Shown piece after piece: positions 1 to 6,426 of a stretch of DNA of 39,578 nucleotides. The stretch lies in NCBI GenBank assembly GCA_021297985.1, contig JAJTGU010000065.1, positions 1 to 39,578 of the forward strand, in the 5' to 3' direction. The stretch is from Rubrivivax sp. Lineage in GTDB: Bacteria; Pseudomonadota; Gammaproteobacteria; Burkholderiales; Burkholderiaceae_C. Within the stretch, counting starts at the first letter, position 1. Each line of letters opens with the position of its first letter. A program made the translations under genes and the position numbers. The notes under the pieces were generated by a model that made no database searches, was not told the DNA's origin, and was given only the letters and a program-made list of their open reading frames with translations.

Positions 1-282
1 CGTGCCGCGGGCCCCCAGCTCGGCGATGACGCCGGGCACCGTGTCCGCCGGGGTGCAGATCACCGCAAGGCCGGGGGCCTCGGGCAGATCGGCGACGCTG
101 GAGTACGCGTGTACGCCGTCGACCGTCGCGTGGCGGCGGTTGACGGCCCAGCACGGGCCGGCAAACGACCCTTGCCGCAGATTGCGCCAGACCGTGGCAC
201 CGACGCTGCCGGGCCGCGTGCTCGCACCGATCACGGCCACGGAGGCGGGTTCGAACAGGTCGTCGAGGTGGCGGATGCTCAT
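1..282 (-). CDS. CoA-binding domain protein, 3'-truncated (acyl-CoA ligase/acetyltransferase family N-terminus)
   Basis: The minus strand from ATG 282 reads 94 codons without a stop to the window edge. The start, MSIRHLDDLFEPASVAVIGA, followed by a glycine-rich turn and a LAVICTPADTVPGVI strand-helix unit, is typical of the Rossmann-like CoA-binding domain that opens ADP-forming acetate-CoA ligases and Pat-type protein acetyltransferases fused to GNAT domains. Only the first domain is visible, so ligase, Pat-like fusion and stand-alone protein cannot be told apart. It lies 50 bp downstream of a DUF5666 lipoprotein on the same strand. A TAGACT box sits 12 nt upstream of the ATG, so it may have its own promoter and a very short leader. 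The family is confident; the exact function is not. Confidence 0.75.
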   Translation of the reverse strand, partial: MSIRHLDDLFEPASVAVIGASTRPGSVGATVWRNLRQGSFAGPCWAVNRRHATVDGVHAYSSVADLPEAPGLAVICTPADTVPGVIAELGARGT

Positions 283-310
283 GGTCGGGCCAGTCTAGGG
301 CCTGACCATG
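280..310. repeat. Inverted repeat over the start codon of the CoA-binding gene
   Basis: CATGGTC (280-286) and GACCATG (304-310) are perfect 7-bp complementary arms separated by 17 bp. The arm at 280-286 contains the minus-strand ATG. If transcribed, the hairpin would bury the start codon; as DNA it could be an operator. Only the repeat is seen; either role is inference. Confidence 0.35.
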
Positions 311-332
311 CAAAGGCCATGTCGACGCCGGC

Positions 333-1550
333 CTACTCGAACTGGATCCGCGTGGCCTCCAGCCGGATGCGGTCGGCCGCCAGCTGGGCCTGGACAACGA
401 CACGCCGGCCGGGTGCAAGGTCCGCCAGCGAGCCGCCGTCCACGCGCAGATCCGGACGGGCGGTCGACACGACGAGGCCACGCAACTCGAAGCGGCGATT
501 GGCGGCGTCGACGGTGGCGACCGCGCCGCGCAGCTCGAACCCGCGGTCGCGAATCTGGCCGTCACTGCGGATCGAGACCCGGCTCGCCCGCAGCACGCCG
601 GCGCTGGCACGGCCTTCGAGCTCGACCCGAACCCCGACCGCGAGCCCGTTGCTGCCGTCGGGGAAGGTCGCCGCCGCCGCATCGACCCGGCGGCCGTCGA
701 CGCTGAAGCTCGCGGGCGACGTGAACGCCGTGATCAGCCCGCGCACGCGCAGCTCGGTGGTCTCGGGCAGGCTGGGCTGCGCGGTGCCGAAGCCCTGCAC
801 CTGCCAGCGCCCGCCAGCCAGCGGAACGGTGGCCACGCGCAGGCGCACGAACTGTTCCACTGCCAGGTCTGCCGGCACCGCGCTGGCGCCCGCGTACACG
901 AACACCGTGTCGGCAATGCGCAAGGTCTGGGCCACGCGGTCCAGCCCCGAGACCGGCCCGCGCACGACAAAGGCCGCGGCCAGCGCGCGGGGCTCGATCC
1001 GGGTGGCACGGATGCGGCGCTGCGCGGAGTCATAGGTGCCGTAGACCTCGACGATCTGGCCCGCCCTCACGCGCTCCAGCCCGCTGCCGGCAGCGCCGCC
1101 AAAGGCCGGGTCGAAGACGGTCTGGTCGTCGACCGTCACGCGTTGTCCCAGAACTTCGAATCGGTCGCCGCCCAGGTCGATACCCAAGGCCGGACCGACC
1201 AGCAGGCTGGCGAAGCGGATGCTGCGCGCGGTGGCGGTGGACCCACCCGCGGCACTGCTGGCGATGGGGCCGCTGTCGACCTCCACCGTCATGCCCAGGC
1301 GCAAGGCATCGCGGGAACTTCGCGTTCCGTCGGCGTCTTCCACCGTCGCCGCGCCGTCGTCGAAGCGCACGTCGTTGACGATCACCGAGCCGAAGCCGGC
1401 GATCGGCCCGGCGGAAAACGCGTTGCCGGTCTCGGAACCGGTGCCGCCGGTGCCGACACCGCCGCCACAGGCGTGAAGCAGCAGCATCAGCGGCCACAGC
1501 AGCGCCAGGGCTGCGCGTCGAACGGGTTGCGGCTTGGGGGTGGCATTCAT
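333..1550 (-). CDS. DUF5666 repeat lipoprotein (paralogue 1)
   Basis: 405-residue secreted lipoprotein. The N-terminus has a basic start, a hydrophobic stretch (LALLWPLMLLLHAC) and a lipobox Cys followed by GGG, so it should be lipidated and exported. The mature part holds about five divergent beta-rich repeats of roughly 60-80 residues; each opens with G.I.GF or RG.V and closes with an A.R(I/V) strand, the DUF5666 pattern. The frame stays open far upstream, but ATG 1550 is preferred because it directly precedes the signal peptide and overlaps the DUF6502 stop as ATGA, implying translational coupling. It is paralogous to the gene at 2611-3828: same length, same layout, near-identical C-terminal motif (D-R-x-R-L-E-A-x-R-I-Q-F). 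The biochemical role is unknown; a structural or ligand-binding envelope protein is a guess. Confidence 0.85.
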   Translation of the reverse strand: MNATPKPQPVRRAALALLWPLMLLLHACGGGVGTGGTGSETGNAFSAGPIAGFGSVIVNDVRFDDGAATVEDADGTRSSRDALRLGMTVEVDSGPIASSAAGGSTATARSIRFASLLVGPALGIDLGGDRFEVLGQRVTVDDQTVFDPAFGGAAGSGLERVRAGQIVEVYGTYDSAQRRIRATRIEPRALAAAFVVRGPVSGLDRVAQTLRIADTVFVYAGASAVPADLAVEQFVRLRVATVPLAGGRWQVQGFGTAQPSLPETTELRVRGLITAFTSPASFSVDGRRVDAAAATFPDGSNGLAVGVRVELEGRASAGVLRASRVSIRSDGQIRDRGFELRGAVATVDAANRRFELRGLVVSTARPDLRVDGGSLADLAPGRRVVVQAQLAADRIRLEATRIQFE

Positions 1551-2545
1551 CGTGGGGTCTCCCGGGTCCGGCGCGCCCGACGCGGCAGTGCCGGTGGACG
1601 TTCGGATTGAGATTCGGTTTGCTGAGCAGCGGCCGCATCGGCCACCGGCGCTTCGTGGTAGCTGAACAGTCCGATGCGAACCCGGCCCGAGGCCGGGTCG
1701 GTGGCTTCGGCGGCATCGGCTTCGATTCGCGCTTCGAGATGCGGGACCAGTGTCGCCAGCAGTTGCTGCCACTGCGCCGCGATCAAGGGCCGCAGCCCGG
1801 CCAGGCTGGCCGTCGACAGACCGTCGGCAAACACCGCCTGCTCGAAGTGGGCGCGGTCCTCGTGGATCACGTTGGCAACCGCGGCGCGCAGGTGGTCGCC
1901 GACGTTGTCGCCCAGCAGCTCGAGCAGGCGCACGCGGTCGCCCTGCGGCACGTAGCCGTCGCCGGCGATCAACTCGACGTGGTCGTCGGCCTGGTCCCAG
2001 CGCGCGAGCTTCAGGCGCAACAGCTCGTCGAGCAGGCTGCGCGGGTGCACGTCGCGCGTGATCTCCTGCGCCAGGCTTTCGAAGCTCGGCTCCGGCCCCT
2101 GGCGCGGCAGGCGGCGCGGCCGTCCTTGCTGAAGATACGGCCGCTGGCTGCGCCAATGCGCGTAGACCTCGCTGGCCAGCGAGCGACCGCGCCGCGCAGT
2201 GGCCGAATCACCGGCGGCCGGGCTCTCGCCGCGCGCCGCTGCCGCTGCGGCCTGCACGCGCCGCGTGACCTCCCGCCGGTTGATGCCGGTGGCGGTTGCG
2301 ATGCGGCTGACGCGCCGGTGCGGCGCCAGCCCCGGCTGGGCGGCCGCGGCGGCGTCGGAAGCGGCCTCGACAAACGCCTGCTGCATCAGGTCCTGCGCTG
2401 CGGCATAGGGCAGCCCCTTGGCGACGGCCAGCCGGGCCGCGGCCGCCAGCAAGCCGCCCAGGGCCTGCTGCAAGGCCAGGGCTTCGGCTTCGAGCGCGCT
2501 TGGCGGCGGCTCGGCCGGGGGCATGGGGGTCGTGGACTTGGGCAT
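1547..2545 (-). CDS. DUF6502 family protein, putative regulator
   Basis: 332 residues, alanine- and arginine-rich, without signal peptide or membrane segment. The segment around residues 80-95 (RVSRIATATGINRREVTRRV) looks like a helix-turn-helix with the 'GINRREV' recognition-helix pattern of the DUF6502 family. Later parts (SLLDELLRLKLARWD, and GDNVGDHLRAAVANV) also fit the family. It lies between two DUF5666 lipoprotein genes on the same strand: 65 bp after the upstream paralogue and overlapping the downstream one by 4 bp. A cytoplasmic regulator of these envelope proteins is the simplest reading, but that is inference. No clear Shine-Dalgarno precedes ATG 2545, so the in-frame ATG seven codons later is possible. 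Confidence 0.8.
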   Translation of the reverse strand: MPKSTTPMPPAEPPPSALEAEALALQQALGGLLAAAARLAVAKGLPYAAAQDLMQQAFVEAASDAAAAAQPGLAPHRRVSRIATATGINRREVTRRVQAAAAAARGESPAAGDSATARRGRSLASEVYAHWRSQRPYLQQGRPRRLPRQGPEPSFESLAQEITRDVHPRSLLDELLRLKLARWDQADDHVELIAGDGYVPQGDRVRLLELLGDNVGDHLRAAVANVIHEDRAHFEQAVFADGLSTASLAGLRPLIAAQWQQLLATLVPHLEARIEADAAEATDPASGRVRIGLFSYHEAPVADAAAAQQTESQSERPPALPRRARRTRETPR

Positions 2546-2610
2546 GGCAGAGGGCGGGCCGGGATTGTTGCCCCGGCCCGCCCCTTGGCCTCATCCGCGG
2601 GGGCTGCGCC

Positions 2611-3828
2611 TCATCGGAACTGGATCCGCCGCGCCTCGAGCCGGGTGCGGTCGGCCGACAGCGAGCCGGTGACCTCGACCCGGCGGCCGTTGGACAGATC
2701 GCCAACGCCACCGCCCTGGTACGAGACCTGGCCGCCGTACCAGACCGTGACGCCGCGAAGGGCGAAGGTCTGTGCCGTCGGGTTGAGGTTCGCGATGTCG
2801 CCGCGCAGTTCGATCGGGCGGGCATTCCAGTCGCGGCGCTCCTTCAGCTCGACGCGGGACGCCACCAGCACGCCGCCGACGATGCTGCCGGTGACCTCGA
2901 CCCGCGCACCGAGTACCAGGCCCGTGGTGCCGTCGGGGAAGCTGGCATTGGCCGCGTCGACTGCCAGGCCGTTGACCGAGAAGCTGGCGGTGCTGGTGAA
3001 GCTGGTGATCGCGCCTTCGATCTGCGCCTCGCGCTGCTGCTCGGGCAGGCGCACCGCGGCGACCAGCCGGGTGGCCACCCAGGCACCGGCCTGCTGCGTG
3101 GTCTGCAGCGCGACACGCACGATGCGGCCGTTGGCGAGGTTGGCCGGCACGTTGGCGATGCCGGTGTAGTCGATGCGCTCGCCATTGATCGTGAAGGTCT
3201 TGGCCGCCGTGTCCAGGTTGGCGACCGCGCCGCGCAGCTTGTAGCTGGTCGCACCAGCCTTGGGCTCGATGCGGGTCGCCACGACCTTGGCGCCTGCGAC
3301 ATCCAGGATGCCGTGCACTTCAAGCACCGCGCCGTTGGCGACTGCCGAAAGGCCCCCGGCGAGCGATTCGTCGAACACCGTGCTGGTGGTGACCAGCACG
3401 TTCTGGCCCAGCACCTTCAACGTCGAGGCGACCGCGTTCACGTCGCTGGCCGGGCCGACGACCTCGCTGCCGAAGCGGATGCGCGCAGCGACCGCAAACG
3501 CGGCGTTGCGGTCGACCGCGCCGGAGTCGATGTCGACCATCATGCCCAGGCGCAGCGCACTGCGGTCGCGCGTGTTGCCGTCCTCGTCGGTCACGGTGGC
3601 GGCGCTGTCGTCGAAGCGCACGCCACCGACGAACACCGAGCCGAAGCCGTCGATCGCGCCGTTGGCAAACGCCACCGGTGAATGGCCCTGGGGCTGCGCC
3701 GGCGCTGGCGGCGCGTCGCTGCCACCCCCGCCGCAAGCCGCCAGCAGCAAGGCGCTGCTCGCCACCAGGGCCGAACCCTGGGCCCAGCGACGCAGCCGCG
3801 TCGCCCATCCGAACGTTTGCATGTCCAT
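2611..3828 (-). CDS. DUF5666 repeat lipoprotein (paralogue 2)
   Basis: 405-residue lipoprotein, first gene of the minus-strand DUF5666/DUF6502 group. ATG 3828 is chosen because an AGGAG ribosome site lies 8 nt upstream and a classic lipoprotein signal follows (basic WATRLRRWAQG, hydrophobic ALVASSALLLAAC, then GGGG). The frame stays open upstream across dinB, but that is antisense. Five beta-rich DUF5666-like repeats can be traced, starting near GAIDGFGSV, VVGPASDV, YKLRGAV, AQIEGAI and IELRGDI. Repeat 4 (ITSFTS.ASFSV.G..VDAA.A.FPDG) is the best conserved between the paralogues. Function unknown. The divergent upstream region carries a strong AT-rich palindrome at 3875-3895. Confidence 0.85.
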   Translation of the reverse strand: MDMQTFGWATRLRRWAQGSALVASSALLLAACGGGGSDAPPAPAQPQGHSPVAFANGAIDGFGSVFVGGVRFDDSAATVTDEDGNTRDRSALRLGMMVDIDSGAVDRNAAFAVAARIRFGSEVVGPASDVNAVASTLKVLGQNVLVTTSTVFDESLAGGLSAVANGAVLEVHGILDVAGAKVVATRIEPKAGATSYKLRGAVANLDTAAKTFTINGERIDYTGIANVPANLANGRIVRVALQTTQQAGAWVATRLVAAVRLPEQQREAQIEGAITSFTSTASFSVNGLAVDAANASFPDGTTGLVLGARVEVTGSIVGGVLVASRVELKERRDWNARPIELRGDIANLNPTAQTFALRGVTVWYGGQVSYQGGGVGDLSNGRRVEVTGSLSADRTRLEARRIQFR

Positions 3829-3874
3829 CGTTTCGCTCCTGCCAGCCCCCATGGCCAGCGCATGGCGGCATAGT

Positions 3875-3895
3875 AAATGTGCGTCTTGCACATTT
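3875..3895. promoter_or_regulatory. Candidate operator palindrome between DUF5666 and dinB
   Basis: AAATGTGC, a 5-bp spacer, then GCACATTT: a perfect 8-bp dyad of 21 bp total, AT-rich against a GC-rich background. It sits 47 bp upstream of the DUF5666 start and about 48 bp upstream of the GTG proposed for dinB. On the minus strand TACTAT (3873-3868) next to it could be a -10 box. It has the form of a dimeric repressor site. The cognate protein is unknown; LexA is unlikely because CTGT-N8-ACAG is absent. Confidence 0.5.
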
Positions 3896-3942
3896 GTATG
3901 TCGAAGTGTTGCCGAGCGCGTAAAAGACCACAACATCGCAGC

Positions 3943-5085
3943 GTGTCTGCCTCGGCCCCAAGGCGCTGGATCGCCCACCTCGACATGGACGCCTTCTACG
4001 CGTCGGTGGAGTTGCTGCGCTATCCGGAGCTGAAGGGCCAGCCGGTGGTCATCGGCGGCGGGCGGCGCCACCAGCCGGTGCTGCAGCCGGACGGCACGCG
4101 GCAGTTCGCACGGCTGGCGGGCTATGTCGGCCGCGGTGTCGTCACCACCGCCACCTACCCGGCGCGCGACCTGGGGGTCGGCAGCGGCATGGGACTGATG
4201 AAGGCCGCCGCGCGGGCGCCCCAGGCGGTGCTGCTGCCGACGGACTTCGAGGCCTATCGGCGCCTGTCGCGCGCCTTCAAGTCGGCGGTCGCCGAGATCG
4301 CGCCGCAGATCGAGGACCGCGGCATCGACGAGATCTACATCGAGCTGACCCACCTGCCGGGCGCGCAGGAGCCGCTGGGCCTGGACCCCTACGGCGGGGT
4401 GCGTGCGGTGGCACAGGAGATCCGCAACAACGTGCGCCAGCGCACCGGCCTCAGCTGCTCGGTGGGCGTGACGCCGAACAAGCTGCTGAGCAAGATCGCC
4501 AGCGAGCTCGACAAGCCCGACGGCCTGACCCTGCTGACCGAGGCCGACGTGCCGCGCCTGATCTGGCCGCTGCCGGTGCGGCGCATCAACGGCATCGGCC
4601 CGAAGGCCGCCGACAGGCTGCTCGCCCTGGGCATCCAGCGCGTCGGCCAGCTCGCGGCTCGCGACCCGGCCGAGCTGGTGACGCATTTCGGACGTGCCTA
4701 CGGCCGCTGGCTGCACGAGGCCGCCCACGGTCGCGACGACCGGCCGCTCAGCACGCACAGCGAGCCGGTGTCGATGAGCCGCGAAACCACCTTCGCCCGC
4801 GACCTGCACGCCGTGCGCGACCGCGACGAACTCGGCAGCGTGCTCACCGAACTGGCCGCACAGCTGGCGGTGGACCTGCAGAAGAAGGGCTACGCCAGCC
4901 GCACCATCGGCATCAAGCTGCGCTTCGAGGATTTCAAGACCGTGACCCGCGACCTGACGCTGGCGCAGCCGCTGGCCGACGCCGGCGCGATCCGCCACGC
5001 CGCCGGGCTGTGCCTGAAGCGGGTCGACCTGACGCGCCGGCTGCGCCTGCTGGGGGTCCGCGCCGGAGGTCTCGTCAAGGTCTGA
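3943..5085 (+). CDS. dinB: Y-family DNA polymerase IV (DinB-like)
   Basis: Error-prone translesion polymerase. Palm motifs are present: LDMDAFYASVE near the N-terminus (Asp14 in this numbering) and the catalytic GIDEIYIEL pair Asp129/Glu130. The thumb shows CSVGVTPNKLLSKIASELDKPDGL and the helix-hairpin-helix INGIGPKAADRLLALGI, followed by a little-finger domain. GTG 3943 is chosen because it gives MSASAPRRWIAHLDMDAF, close to the usual distance before the first motif; the frame opens at 3877, inside a palindrome. Compared with E. coli Pol IV, about 25 extra residues lie between VVIGGG and RGVVTTATYPAR. The protein stops soon after RLRLLGVR, with no recognisable clamp-binding tail. It is convergent with the cupin gene 15 bp away. 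Confidence 0.9.
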   Translation: MSASAPRRWIAHLDMDAFYASVELLRYPELKGQPVVIGGGRRHQPVLQPDGTRQFARLAGYVGRGVVTTATYPARDLGVGSGMGLMKAAARAPQAVLLPTDFEAYRRLSRAFKSAVAEIAPQIEDRGIDEIYIELTHLPGAQEPLGLDPYGGVRAVAQEIRNNVRQRTGLSCSVGVTPNKLLSKIASELDKPDGLTLLTEADVPRLIWPLPVRRINGIGPKAADRLLALGIQRVGQLAARDPAELVTHFGRAYGRWLHEAAHGRDDRPLSTHSEPVSMSRETTFARDLHAVRDRDELGSVLTELAAQLAVDLQKKGYASRTIGIKLRFEDFKTVTRDLTLAQPLADAGAIRHAAGLCLKRVDLTRRLRLLGVRAGGLVKV

Positions 5086-5100
5086 CCGCCGACCCGTGGA

Positions 5101-5595
5101 TCAGGCCCCCGGCTCGCCGTCCCAGTAGTCCAGCGAGTCGGCCTTGCGCTGGATCAGGATGCGGCCGCGGCTGAAGGCGTTGACCTTGCCGGAGTCCGGG
5201 TACTCGCAGACCTCCGGCGACTGACGGGTGCTGATCGACAGGTACTTCAGCGGCGCCTGCGAGGTGTTGAGGATCTGGTGCGGGTACTCCCGCCCGGCGG
5301 GCAGGACCATCACGTCGCCACGCGAGATCGGGATCGACTCGTCGTCCACACGCAGCGTGCCCTCGCCGTCGAGCACGACAAACAGCTCCTCCTGCGCGTG
5401 GTGCAGGTGGTAGGGGCAGGACCGCTTGCCCGGTGGCACGATGTCCACCGACACCCCGAGCTGCTGCGCCGCCCAGCCTTCGGTGAACGACGCCCCGAGG
5501 CTTTCGTACAAGGTGCCGCGGACAAAGGGCTGCAGCTCGGCGGTCTCGTGGTTGCGCACCAGGCGGGCGCGCAGTTCGGCGGCTTTGGGCGTCAT
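5101..5595 (-). CDS. Single-domain cupin protein
   Basis: 164 residues. The first cupin motif is clear (PYHLHHAQEELFVVLDGEG, with His/His/Glu metal ligands), as is the second (GDVMVLPAGREYPHQILN, with the later His). The 'YLSISTRQSPEVCEYPDSGKV' stretch is common in uncharacterised cupins that bind sugar or small-molecule ligands. ATG 5595 is chosen because GGAG lies 8 nt upstream; the frame extends nine codons further without a better site. It probably binds a divalent metal in the cytoplasm; catalytic versus ligand-binding function cannot be decided. It is divergent from the cupredoxin gene and convergent with dinB. Confidence 0.85.
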   Translation of the reverse strand: MTPKAAELRARLVRNHETAELQPFVRGTLYESLGASFTEGWAAQQLGVSVDIVPPGKRSCPYHLHHAQEELFVVLDGEGTLRVDDESIPISRGDVMVLPAGREYPHQILNTSQAPLKYLSISTRQSPEVCEYPDSGKVNAFSRGRILIQRKADSLDYWDGEPGA

Positions 5596-5678
5596 CGTCA
5601 GGCTCCGGTACGCCGGCAGCACAGGGCGGCGCAGGAACGGCTTCTACTCCAGGACCGGCGAGCGCTACGATGCCGGCC

Positions 5679-6398
5679 ATGAACGTCACCCTGTCTTCGT
5701 TGCGGCCGCGTCGCTTCTGGCCGTCCCTTGTGCTGGTCGCGGCGGTGGGCCTGCTCGCACCGCTGGCCCACGCCGGCATCCTGGAGGTCACCGTGCTCGG
5801 CGCCAACGGCCAGCCGGTACCCGACGCGGTGGTGCAGCTGCGCCGGGCGGCCGGGATCCAGCCGCTGCTGCGCGCCGACACCGCCGTGATCGGCCAGAAG
5901 GACATCCGTTTCGACCCGTTCGTCACCGTGGTGCCGGTCGGCGGCACGGTGCGCTTCGTCAACCGCGACCGGTTCGATCACCACGTGCGCTCGATGCCCG
6001 GCGGCCCGCTGAGCACGGTGCCCCCGGTCAAGGACTTCGAGTTCCGCCTCGGGCCGGCACGCGCCGGCAACGAGCCCTCGGCCGACCTGAAGATGGACGC
6101 GCCCGGACACATCAGCATCGGCTGCCACCTGCACGGCTCGATGCGCGGCCACATCCTCGTCACCACCAGCCCGTGGTACGCCGTGACCGACGCCAACGGC
6201 AAGGCCGTGATCGACGGCCCTGAAGGCGCGTCCGAGATGCGGCTGTGGCATCCCGAACAGTTGATCGAGCAGCCCGCGCAGCCGGTCACCGTGAGCGGCG
6301 GTCGTGCCAGCATCCAGGCCAAGCTCAACTTCACGCCCCCCCGCCGCCGCCCGGCGCGGCCGCAGGGCGGCGACCCGGCGGATCCGTACAAGTATTGA
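5679..6398 (+). CDS. Secreted cupredoxin (plastocyanin/amicyanin-like)
   Basis: 239 residues with an N-terminal signal peptide (RPRRFWPSLVLVAAVGLLAPLAHA), so periplasmic or exported. The type-1 copper site is suggested by His101/His102 (FDHHV), Cys149, His152 and Met155 in CHLHGSMRG. The C-x2-H-x2-M spacing is that of amicyanin rather than plastocyanin (C-x2-H-x4-M). The C-terminal half continues with a beta-rich segment (YAVTDANGKAVIDG) resembling a carboxypeptidase-regulatory-like fold, then a Pro/Arg-rich tail. Such proteins are often named methylamine-utilisation-like; no methylamine dehydrogenase is present here. TTCTAC-N18-TACGAT (5642-5671) may be a promoter ending just before ATG 5679, giving little or no leader; ATG 5670 is the alternative start. 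Confidence 0.82.
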   Translation: MNVTLSSLRPRRFWPSLVLVAAVGLLAPLAHAGILEVTVLGANGQPVPDAVVQLRRAAGIQPLLRADTAVIGQKDIRFDPFVTVVPVGGTVRFVNRDRFDHHVRSMPGGPLSTVPPVKDFEFRLGPARAGNEPSADLKMDAPGHISIGCHLHGSMRGHILVTTSPWYAVTDANGKAVIDGPEGASEMRLWHPEQLIEQPAQPVTVSGGRASIQAKLNFTPPRRRPARPQGGDPADPYKY

Positions 6399-6426
6399 GC
6401 CAGCGGTCGCCCTTGTTCTCACGGAT

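Noticed and set aside
333..2156. 607-residue version of the first DUF5666 protein
   Set aside because: The extension overlaps DUF6502 in another frame; the lipoprotein signal begins at 1550.
3877..3942. Upstream ATG starts for dinB at 3877 and 3898
   Set aside because: They lie in or next to the operator-like palindrome, encode Cys/Arg-rich residues not found in DinB, and lack a ribosome site.
2611..4998. 795-residue version of the second DUF5666 protein
   Set aside because: The added part is antisense to dinB and precedes a perfectly good ribosome site and lipoprotein signal at 3828.
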